Assembly: GCA_040437565.1 (NCBI GenBank)
Contig: JBDOQK010000045.1
Coordinates: 1-64,000 of the forward strand
Length of the DNA: 64,000 nt
Reading direction: 5' to 3'
DNA from: Albugo candida
Lineage: Eukaryota; Oomycota; Peronosporomycetes; Albuginales
Shown: positions 1-9,285 of the stretch, one piece after another
How the letters are laid out: each line of letters begins with the position of its first letter
Numbering within the stretch: position 1 is the first letter of the stretch
Notes under the pieces: generated by a model
Told to the model about the DNA's origin: nothing
Database searches by the model: none
Seen by the model: only the letters and a program-made list of their open reading frames with translations
Made by a program: the position numbers and the translations under genes

Positions 1-1360
1 TGTTATAATCATCTGAATCCGTTTATACCATATCCACTTTTCCTCCTCTGCTGCTGAAATAGCCTGATTGGCTTCCTAATTGGAACGTTCGTCACCATCG
101 CGATTACCAGAGATGTGAAGACGGTCATGGCTTTTCTCACTATGAAGTCTAATTCAATCGTCTTTCGTGAATTCATACTGAAACACATGGACATATCCTG
201 TTATAATCATCTGAATGCGTTTATACTATATCCACTCTTGATCCTCTGCTGCTGAAATAGCCTGATTGGCTTCTCAAGAAGAACGTTTCGTCGCCATCGA
301 GATTACCAGAAGATGTGAAAACAGTCGTGGCTTTTGTCACTATAGATGGTAATTCAATTGCCTTTCGTGTATCTATGATACGGAACTGCATTTCCAAATC
401 TTCTTATGATCATTAAGAACCGTTTATACCATATCAACCTTTGATCCTGCACTGCTGGAATAGTCAGATTGGCTTCTGAGCAAGAGCGTAAGTCATCATC
501 GAGATTACCATAGGATGCGAAAACAGGCAATGCTTTTCTCACTTTAGACACTAATCNNNNNNNNNNNNNNNNNNNNNNNNNNNNNNNNNNNNNNNNNNNN
601 NNNNNNNNNNNNNNNNNNNNNNNNNNNNNNNNNNNNNNNNNNNNNNNNNNNNNNNNAATAGTCAGATTGGCTTCTGAGCAAGAGCGTAAGTCATCATCGA
701 GATTACCATAGGATGCGAAAACAGGCAATGCTTTTCTCACTTTAGACACTAATCAATCATCTTTCGTGCATCCATGATACGGAAATGTATTTGCAAATCT
801 TGTTCAGATCATCTAAAACATTTCAGGATTCTGTATGCCTTGCTAACGTCTTTCGTGCATCGAATAAAGCGAAGTATATGTACAAATCTTGTTATATCTA
901 TCTAAGACCTGACATACTATAGCAACATGGGTTCCCGTGCTGCTGTAATAGTCTAGAATACCTCGTCGAAAAGAACGTAAAGTCGCGAAGTGGAATACAA
1001 TATTATGCGAGCACAGTCGTGGTTTGTCTTAGCTGATAGACGACGTATAGGGTCTGTCGTGCATTCAACATAGCAAAATATATTTACAAATCGTCTTGTA
1101 ATCATCTGAAACCTTTTATACAATATCAACTTTGGATCCTGTGCTTCTGTAGTGGCCTAGATTGACTCCTCAATAAAAGCGTAAAGTATCAATCAAGATT
1201 ACCATAATATGCGGAAACACTCGTAGCTTTTCTCAGTTCATAAACTAAGTAAAACATCTGTCGTGCATCCGTTATAGCAAAGTGTATAAAGAAATCTCAT
1301 CATAATTATCTAAAGCCTTTTATACTATATCAAGATGGGGTTCTGTGCTTTTACAGTGCA
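1..1360. repeat. Satellite-like tandem repeat, ~200-bp monomers
   Basis: A degenerate tandem array. The landmark TGTTATAATCATCTGAA lies at 1 and again at 199, and weaker copies start near 400, 800, 890, 1094 and 1298. After the artefactual 198 bases around the first gap are removed the spacing is 198-202 bases, except for one shortened unit near 800-890. Each unit carries the same internal landmarks in order: TTTATACnATATCAAC, a CTGCTG-nAATAG block, GAGATTACCA, TGGCTTTTCTCACT and TCTTTCGTG. Units look roughly 70-85% alike by eye. Short open frames inside are not conserved between units, so I see no gene. Confidence 0.85.
557..656. other. 100-N gap with 98-bp duplicated flank
   Basis: The 98 bases at 459-556 recur exactly at 657-754. 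This is an unmerged contig overlap inside the satellite, not an extra monomer. Confidence 0.9.
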
Positions 1361-1606
1361 CACCACCTATAGCCTGTAACTTTTAAGGGCTTAGTAAATT
1401 CACTACTCTTCACGCATAAATCATCGCGTAACAAAAACAGAGATTTTATATGATACATACAGTCTAGTGCTTCAAAACAAAAGGATTGGATTATTAAATT
1501 GGATGATTTTTTGATAATTTAAAGGCTCTAAAAGTTGCCTTGTTTCTCTATATTTAACTAGAATTTCCTATTAAAGCGTAAACTTTGGCCGCCATCAGTG
1601 GGCAAA

Positions 1607-1629
1607 TTAGGGTGTAGGGTTTAGGGTTT
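1607..1629. repeat. Telomere-like heptamer patch
   Basis: A short run reads TAGGG TG TAGGG TTTAGGG TTTG, that is about three units of a TTTAGGG-like repeat, the telomeric heptamer type used by plants and reported for oomycetes. It lies between the satellite and the 3' end of the transposase reading frame and overlaps the end of that frame. It may be a healed or inserted telomere-type sequence, a transposon-end motif, or chance. Confidence 0.5.
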
Positions 1630-1639
1630 GAGTACAAGT

Positions 1640-4014
1640 GTAATATATTATCTTTATGTTATACTTACAGCTCCATACAGTAGCTACTAAAGCATTGCTG
1701 TCTGTGTGAACTGAGTCTGGAACTCTTCGATGTGATCCGTACTTTCTCATACCATATTCCGCGGATTTTACGGTTGGATTTTTCCGATACACATCCATAT
1801 AAAGGAAGCACTTTCTAGCATGGCGACGGATTGTTGCGAGAGAAACTGAGGCAAGTGCTTTCGGAACTGTCGCGACCAATCCTTTCCATGTGTAATCGCA
1901 ATTTTTCCTTTGTGTATCGTTTTGCTTCCCCCAAAATGTTTCTATAAAATTAAATTCGCAATGAAATTTGGGGTAAAATATGATGAGATGGCCCGCCGCG
2001 GTGATTATCTCTTCCAACAAACCTTTTTGAGCTTTAAGGACTGGCTGATTCTGAATAACACTGCGGCCGCAGCAGCTACCTGTGTCACCACATTTACACC
2101 GGCAATCCAGACGAAGGTTTTTCTTCCAAAGGTTGCGTTCCTGCAGGACGATCTTTATTCCCTTTGGTTGTCCAGCCAGAGGGTGATCTGCGGGTAATTC
2201 CATGGATTGCGATGTCCCATCTCCAAACATTCCATTCCGCATCACCGGTTGCTTTCCTCCCGGTCCAAGTTATATCCGTTGAGATACGAGAGCATCTTCA
2301 CCAAATGCTGCGTGGCTAGTCGCATTGTCGAAAGCGAAGAGAACTTTTGCATTGGGAAACTGCGCATCGAAAATGGGAATTGCAGCATCCCGTACTTGCT
2401 TATGAAAGTCTTCCGCAGACAACCAACCATCATAGTTCTTGCCGGGATATGTGATTCTGCAGGTCTCTTCTGGAAGATTGCTGTGTTGAAGCTTCTTTTC
2501 TTTGATCAAAGCTAGTCGACCCCCTTAAAAAAGACAGAATTGTTAACTCTTGATCAAAGTAATGAGCGAAAAACTCTAAGATAATATACTTACCAACATC
2601 AGTCAGGAATTCGCTGACATGTATCGATCTTCCAGCCCCCTTCTTCCGCAGTGGCTGTTCGCCATCAGGAAGCCATAGCTTCTTCTGGCCAGCATGGGCG
2701 GCAAATGTGCTTTCATCATGCGTCACTAGGATGATGGCATCTCTGGCAGGCCAAATCTCCGATTCCATTTCCGGCCCAACCAAGTCCGCCATAAAGGGCT
2801 CATACATTCTCATTCGTTCCAAAAACTGAGTACGATATGCCACGAAATCTGCTCGTTCATGGCCATCAACGTACATGCCTTTCTTCACCTCTTAATAACG
2901 TAGGCCAAGTAACCCATCCAGCGGGTCACAGTGCTGAGGTAGATAGATGCGGTGGGATCAATTTTTGGAAGTATTTGCTCGCTTACATGCTTGGGAAAAT
3001 CCGTCGGTATTATACAGAATTTATTGTTTCGAAGGTAAAGCTCCACATCTGCAATGACATCTTCATCCTCTAGTAAACTGATTGTGTTAATATGCTTTTC
3101 CTGCTTGTTCTCGGAAATAAAACCAGTTTCAAGATATGTACGTCCCCAGCCACGATTCATCTCGGCAAACCAACGCCCTTTTCCATTTGCCGCCGCAATT
3201 ATTTTCGAGGCAGCAACTCTCTATTTTGCAATCACGATATACCGTTAATAATTGCGCTAGAGAATGTGCAAATGAGTTAACTATACCTCACTGCCGCAGA
3301 GTAAAATCCTTAAGTATCCTGCAACAGAGGCAAGACGCAGCCGCATGATTTTCACCTGTGATTCATTTTGTTTTCCCAGTTTCACAAGCGCTCTTTGAAG
3401 ATTGTCGTGAGAATAAAGAGGTCTTTCATCTATCGAGTCCTCGCTTTCAGAGTCTATAGGCTGACGCTGTGTGGCTTTCGCCTTGAAGTATGTCTCTAGC
3501 TTTATTGAACCAATAGCTGCTTTTTCCTGCGCTCCTCTTTTGCGCCACTTCGNNNNNNNNNNNNNNNNNNNNNNNNNNNNNNNNNNNNNNNNNNNNNNNN
3601 NNNNNNNNNNNNNNNNNNNNNNNNNNNNNNNNNNNNNNNNNNNNNNNNNNNNGTCTTTCATCTATCGAGTCCTCGCTTTCAGAGTCTATAGGCTGACGCT
3701 GTGTGGCTTTCGCCTTGAAGTATGTCTCTAGCTTTATTGAACCAATAGCTGCTTTTTCCTGCGCTCCTCTTTTGCGCCACTTCGCTCTGTCGGAATCTCC
3801 AAGGTACCGAGAAGGCCGTTTACAAGCAGACTCAATACTCACAATAATGTTTTCCGTTTGCTCTTCCTCAAAATCCTCGAATTCAACTTCTAAATCCGCC
3901 TTTTACATCGCTCTTATTTTCGATAGTTGAACTTGATATATTTCTGGCTTTTTTCGTCTCATAAGCAGCCCGCATAGCTTTCATATGACGTTGCTGTTTT
4001 GATGTTCGAGGCAT
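1640..4014 (-). mobile_element. DDE-type DNA transposon, transposase copy 1 (fairly complete)
   Basis: Minus-strand pieces join into one transposase-like protein in which all three acidic catalytic positions can be seen. The N-terminus starts with MPRTSKQQRHMKAMR (ATG at 4014), followed by an acidic stretch and a basic region (AKWRKRG). Next comes a middle part with the block KKGMYVDGHERADF, as in fungal transposases of this sort. The catalytic blocks follow: VTHDEST near 2715, AFDNATSH near 2330 and EFNFIETFWG near 1930. The last matches the N-x-IE-x-x-W signature of the IS630/Tc1-mariner (DDE_3) clan, although about 130 residues separate the second D from the E. Frame changes near 3900, 3290, 2890 and 2590 could be short introns (one has a GTAAGTAT donor) or breaks. 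Terminal inverted repeats were not found. The element sits between two stretches of the same satellite, so it probably inserted into the array. Copy 2 is at 15.4-17.85 kb. Confidence 0.75.
3553..3652. other. 100-N gap with 132-bp duplicated flank
   Basis: The sequence at 3421-3552 recurs exactly at 3653-3784. The overlap lies inside transposase copy 1 and makes the region after the acidic stretch appear twice. Confidence 0.9.
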
Positions 4015-4279
4015 GCTGCTTAGTTCAATGGGCTGGCACAAAAAAGGAATGTGTTTTGTTGTCAAATGAGCAGGATGGTTGGTATCAAGATTAAATGTGA
4101 TTAGGAAAAAGCTGTTGGAATGGTATTGGGGGGTTGAATTTACGCCAATTATATTCGTTGACGGTTTATGTTTGATATTTTTCAATTTTGGCCGCAAAAA
4201 ATAATAATCACAGGTTATAGATGACTTGCACTATATAAGGGTCAACGTTGTGTCTTGGATGAATGCCTCTAACCGTACT

Positions 4280-4600
4280 AAATATTACCGCAACATTCGA
4301 AAACAATCGAGACTGTTCTCAGTTGGTAGACAAAGGAAATAATTTTTCGTGAATCCTTGTCAGCCAAATATATATAACGTGGGGTCCTGTACTGTACAGT
4401 TCTGTTAGAATAGTCGCGGTTGTCTCCTGGATGTGTGCATAAAGCCAAGAGCAATAAGGTTTCCTTAAATTCGGGACAATAGTGGCTTTTCTTCGTTGGT
4501 AGACTAATAAAAAAGCCTTTCATAAATCATTTCTGGCAAAGTATAAATTCATCATCTTCTGACAAAACCTTTATACTACATCAGCATGGTATGATATGCA
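4280..4600. repeat. Outlying diverged satellite unit(s)
   Basis: This stretch carries the same ordered landmarks as the array at 1-1360: a GGTCCTGTACTG and TAGAATAGTCG block, GTGGCTTTTCTTCG, CATCATCTTCTGACAAAACC and TTTATACTACATCAGCATGG. It is about one and a half units, more diverged than the main array. Its place on the other side of the transposon suggests one array split by the insertion. Confidence 0.6.
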
Positions 4601-4721
4601 GACATTCAACAAGCGCACTCGGGGCTAGTTGGTGTAGTGCTTCCGGCAATTCGTCCATTCTAGGTGATAAATATCCACGCATATATTTGATTTCTTTTCT
4701 ATTCCGTTTTATCAATGGAGT

Positions 4722-5746
4722 CTAAAAACGATTCATCAGAGCTGAATAGAATTTTTGTGGATGACTAGTATTTGAATTTGCCGACATGGGCGCAAGGGGT
4801 CCAACTGAACTGGATTGATCTCCCATGATACCATTCCAGTGATCTGTGAAGTGAAGGGTGATATCGATCGTATTCCTCGACACGTTTTCAATTGGAATCA
4901 AAACTTCTTCAGAGGGAGTCGGTGACATTCCGAGCACACTGGTGAATAAAACTGCAGAGACGATTGCCCCATTTTCTTCATCTGATAGTCGGAATAGAGT
5001 CTTGATTAAACTTGGACGAGCTCTCCAACCGTTCATGATAACAGCGATATCTGCGTCGTATATTTTACTTTTTGTTCTTAGATCTGAGTCCGCTTGAGCT
5101 CATCCGGCTCCTTTTGACGACAGATCTTCTTCTAAACTTTTTACAACAGATGCTTGACGTGCTTCTTCCGGTTCTAAAGTCTTTGCTTGAATGAGAGGTC
5201 ACACAATTTTATCCAAGATACGATACGCCTCCTCCACGATCGCTCCTTTGATTTTCGTATAGTCAAATAAAAATAGGACATTGTAATGACCAGGACTTTG
5301 GAGCTGTGATTTGTTTGCGAATTTCAAAATATGCGCCAGATGANNNNNNNNNNNNNNNNNNNNNNNNNNNNNNNNNNNNNNNNNNNNNNNNNNNNNNNNN
5401 NNNNNNNNNNNNNNNNNNNNNNNNNNNNNNNNNNNNNNNNNNNTCACACAATTTTATCCAAGATACGATACGCCTCCTCCACGATCGCTCCTTTGATTTT
5501 CGTATAGTCAAATAAAAATAGGACATTGTAATGACCAGGACTTTGGAGCTGTGATTTGTTTGCGAATTTCAAAATATGCGCCAGATGATCACCCATGTGA
5601 GGGGGTGAAACATAGCTGAAATCCTTACTTACGGGATGTTGTCCAGTCGGCTGTTCCATTCTTGAAGTCCAGTAATAACACGTTCTTGATAATGATATTG
5701 ATGACAAATGTCTAGGACACCCATGCTGAAAATCAATTTTTAACAT
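4722..5746 (-). pseudogene. Unidentified protein-coding remnant
   Basis: I do not recognise this gene. Reading down from 5746 on the minus strand and skipping the artefactual repeat, one frame runs on to 4722 but is interrupted by two in-frame TGA codons, near 5199 and 5100. The frame has protein-like composition: a Pro/Ser-rich start, then FANKSQLQSPGHYNVLFLFDY, a Glu/Lys/Ser-rich middle, and an end with SLIKTLFRLSDEENGAIVS and LHFTDHWNGIM. No signal peptide or known motif is seen. The stops could mark a decayed gene or unrecognised introns. It may belong with the coding pieces just upstream at 5977-6769. Confidence 0.35.
5344..5443. other. 100-N gap with 145-bp duplicated flank
   Basis: The sequence at 5199-5343 recurs exactly at 5444-5588, within the unidentified minus-strand coding remnant. 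Confidence 0.9.
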
Positions 5747-5976
5747 GAGAGAGAGTCGACTTAGCTAGCATAGCTAAACACCACTAGAGCAATTCAAACT
5801 GGGACAGTAGACTGCATTATATCTCCACAAACGATACAAATCGCGTTCGTCTCGAAAAGCCTCGCATAAACTTAAGTGAGACGATTGATCGTGTCAACTT
5901 GTACCCCTTCAGTCGAAAACGCACCACTGGATCGCATACCCCTATTAAGTAATACCTGCAATGCTATCGCATGAAA

Positions 5977-6769
5977 TCATGAAAGTCGCAGAAGGCTATC
6001 TTCATAGCTTATGAATTCAAGATGCTTTTCCACCTTCGAAACATGAACTTCTTTTTGAAGAAATATTATCCGGCTCAGTGCAATCTGTGCCGTCATTGAA
6101 TCTTTTGCCAAAACCTCCATCAGTTCCTCACGCGAGTAGGAAGATATCTCTAGATCGTCCTTCTCGATTCTCGTCTTTTTGGAAATACGCCACTTCTTTC
6201 GATGTAGAGACATCGACGATATTGGCAAATCGATGTGATATTGTTTTTCAAAATCATGATTGGTCATAACATCTTTCTACTTCAATATCGGAGCTGCGCA
6301 CAAATTTATTCTGTTTGTGGCGAGCCCATCCAATGATTTTGGACGAGCTTTACCGACCTGGCTGTTGAAGCTGTGTAACTAACGAGTCCGCTTGGTCCCC
6401 AATCTTCTTGCTAATCAGCTTTTTTGAGCTTTTTGTCAGATCCTGCGACAGGCAACGAGGCTTCTTTCTGTCAACGTTCCGATGGAGTCGATTTAGAAGG
6501 TTTCTAGAATAGAATGTTTCGTCCGTAATAGGCTGGCGTTGAGTAGTACTTGATTTTGAACTCTTTTCTTTTACGTTTTTCTTGTCGTGAGTTGCCTTTT
6601 TTAATTTTTCGGTGCGCTTTTTTGGAACCAATTTTGATTCAGATGTCGAAAGCTGGCTTCTCATCACTCGTTGAGGTGACATAGGAGTATTCACCGGCAG
6701 CATTAGGCAGGACTTCGCTGACCCATCCTCAATCTCTCGACTGGTGGGATGCCCTTCTCCACAAGCCAA
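5977..6769 (-). CDS. Unidentified basic protein, possible two-exon gene
   Basis: There are two minus-strand open pieces, 6769-6350 and 6267-5977, about 140 and 96 residues. They may be joined by an intron of roughly 70 bases, with a GTAAAGC-type donor near 6346 and an acceptor TAG near 6279. The first piece is very rich in Lys and Ser (KKRTEKLKKATHDKKNVKEK), so it is probably disordered. The second has a helical, mixed-charge look (EELMEVLAKDSMTAQIALS). I recognise no domain. The pieces may form the 5' part of the remnant at 4722-5746. The call rests on composition and possible splice sites only. Confidence 0.3.
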
Positions 6770-8124
6770 ATAGTATCTCCCTTATATACAAACTTGGTGA
6801 AAAATTCACAAAGAACATCGTATCCAAGACTGTGTAATTAAGAGTCAATGCTGAATGTAGATATGTCTGGTCATGCTGAAGTCACGATTAGAGTAGTGAT
6901 TACCCAAAATTGTACTCTTCTTATGGGCCAACTTCTGGTAAGCTTCCTAAGTTGTTGCGAGAAGTCGTAACTAACCTCCAATCAATTAAGCCAATTGACC
7001 AATTTTTACTTGATCTCTAATCTCGTCCAGGATCGAGCTCCCATGATCTCGAGAAAATGAATGCAGTATTTGCACGGGTGGTTTTGCACCGGTTTTTTCG
7101 GTTTTGCCAATATCATTAAAATGCTGCGGTCGTAATCACGGAATGTTACGCCGCTTTCAGATAAGAAGACAAGACTTCACGACCTTGCGCGCCCAATTCA
7201 AAGATCCTCGATTGCAAAAAGATCAGGTGCTAGAATATTAGGCATTACAACTTCAAACTATGCCATCTGCTGGACTTTATCTTATCCGATCTCAACTGCT
7301 TCTTTCGTATATCGGCTAAAATTAACCGATGGCCGGTTGCATTTGCCGTTTTGAATGCTTTCGAAGTGAAAGATGTAGCTGTGTCATCCACCTCAATTGC
7401 CCGCAGCTGTTGGGACGAATTGAATTGGGAGAGCTAGGTATTTTATTCTCCGTATCAGCTTCTGATTGGTCCATTACCACGTCAAACACGGCAGGGTCCG
7501 ACGGTATAGGTGCACGTAGGCGCATTTTCCGCAGGCAACATGTCACTGTATCAAGTTAGCGGGAATGTTGAGAAGTTTTGTTTATGTCTCAGTTGAAGGT
7601 GCCTCTATTACTAAAATTAGAGTAACTGACTTCTCTAGTTGCCTAGGCTATCTTAAATAACAAATATACATATAGAAAACATTTAGTGAACATACCTGTT
7701 GGCGATGATAATATGCAGTCTCTCTGATAGACCCGGATTGCGGTAGTCACAAACACAACAATACGAGATTGTGTCCAGCGTGTGAATGATAGAAAAATGT
7801 AACTGTCCAAAAGTGCCGTGTTGTGCAAAATGCTGTGCGCCACATTGGAGTGAACATAACCATCGAGCTCGGACTAGATCCGAGTCGCACTTACATTTTT
7901 CTACTTGTCTATGCCGCACCCGCATCAATGATCTTCGAGTTCTGGAAAATCCACCGAATGACCCTTGCGTTCCTAGCTGATCCAGCACCTTGGCAAGCCG
8001 AACGCGTTCATCTTAATCGTACAACTGTTTCGAAAATACCAAACGTGCGCACTAGACGTGGTGTAAATCACGGAAAGCGCTGAAACTCTCGGAGTTGCTG
8101 ATCGCTGATCGTCAAACTACGATT
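6770..8124. other. No confident gene
   Basis: Only short overlapping open frames without recognisable motifs are seen. The part from about 7680 to 8124 may be the 3' end of the LINE that follows, because minus-strand translation there continues weakly in the same style, but no poly-A or target-site repeat marks an edge. Confidence 0.4.
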
Positions 8125-8297
8125 TTAATCGGTCCAGACGATGTGCAGCCTCACCACTTGCAGTGCAAGCCATAAATCTGATATAATTTGTTGGCTCTCT
8201 TTCCATGGCGGCCGTAGTGCTGGTACAATTCCACATGCAATATGCGACCAACGTGGTCGGGATGCGAAGAATTGATCCCATGTAGGGAGTAACTCCC

Positions 8298-8397
8298 NNN
8301 NNNNNNNNNNNNNNNNNNNNNNNNNNNNNNNNNNNNNNNNNNNNNNNNNNNNNNNNNNNNNNNNNNNNNNNNNNNNNNNNNNNNNNNNNNNNNNNNN
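8298..8397. other. 100-N gap without duplicated flank
   Basis: The sequences on the two sides share no evident overlap, so this may be a true gap. It lies in the C-terminal part of the LINE. Confidence 0.85.
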
Positions 8398-8767
8398 TCG
8401 TTTACCATGCCAAGTTTGTACAAACATTTTGCGTGCTCGGATGACGTGTAGCAGCTTTATAATTTGATTTTTAGTCGCGGTGGAACCACATCGGTTATTC
8501 CATGTAGTACTGAGGGTGTTGTCGAACATTCGAATACGATATTGTAATCATCTGATGCCGCATTTTAAATGCGTGTTTCCACCATGCAGATGGGCTCTCT
8601 CATTGCACCATTTTCCCATACCGATGTGGTTTGATAACAAAGAAAGGTTGAATAAGATGTAATAATTCCGTCGAAGCAGTTGTCCAATTCGCAGTAATAA
8701 TTTTGACGCATCGGATGCAAACTGTTGAAGAAGTTGAATATGCTCTAGCTTTAGTCGTCCCACCAAG

Positions 8768-9103
8768 AAATGAACTTTTAGTCCACCATCTTGTCGGCGA
8801 AGATATAAAATGCTTTGCTGAGTAGGTGGGAGTGTTTCGATTTTTTTTGTGTTTCCGACCAACAAACAAGCACAGATCGATTTAACATCATTTGCCACCA
8901 TCGAATAGTCTGCTGATGTGTCCACGTGCATCGTTTAATGCCACAGACTTGATAAAACCATCGTCTGCGCAACCAGTAGTCGACCACGAACAGTTCGTGC
9001 ACGTCGAAACCATACACTAAACCATCACTCCCACCTACTCCCTACTCAGCAAAGCATTTTTATATCTTCGCCGACAAGATGGTGGGCTAAAAGTTCATTT
9101 TTT
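8768..9103. repeat. Inverted repeat (fold-back) inside the LINE
   Basis: The bases at 8768-8834 are the near-perfect reverse complement of 9027-9103, with about 190 bases between the arms. The right arm has an extra CTCCCTA and a couple of substitutions. The left arm is the natural one, since on the minus strand it encodes the LINE segment RRQDGGLKVHFL. The right arm interrupts the reading between the thumb motif near 9110 and the RARTVRGRLLVA block near 9000. It is therefore an inverted internal duplication. Confidence 0.85.
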
Positions 9104-9185
9104 GTCGAGAGTTGAAATAATCATTGAACGAGTCGGTGTCTGGCCGAACGGAATACCCCAATACTTGACCGAATACTCCGTTCCC

Positions 9186-9285
9186 NNNNNNNNNNNNNNN
9201 NNNNNNNNNNNNNNNNNNNNNNNNNNNNNNNNNNNNNNNNNNNNNNNNNNNNNNNNNNNNNNNNNNNNNNNNNNNNNNNNNNNNN
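9186..9285. other. 100-N gap with 145-bp duplicated flank
   Basis: The sequence at 9041-9185 recurs exactly at 9286-9430. It makes the right arm of the LINE fold-back appear a second time. Confidence 0.9.

Noticed and set aside
1910-3348. Plus-strand ORFs opposite transposase copy 1
   Set aside because: They are antisense shadows; the minus strand carries the catalytic motifs.
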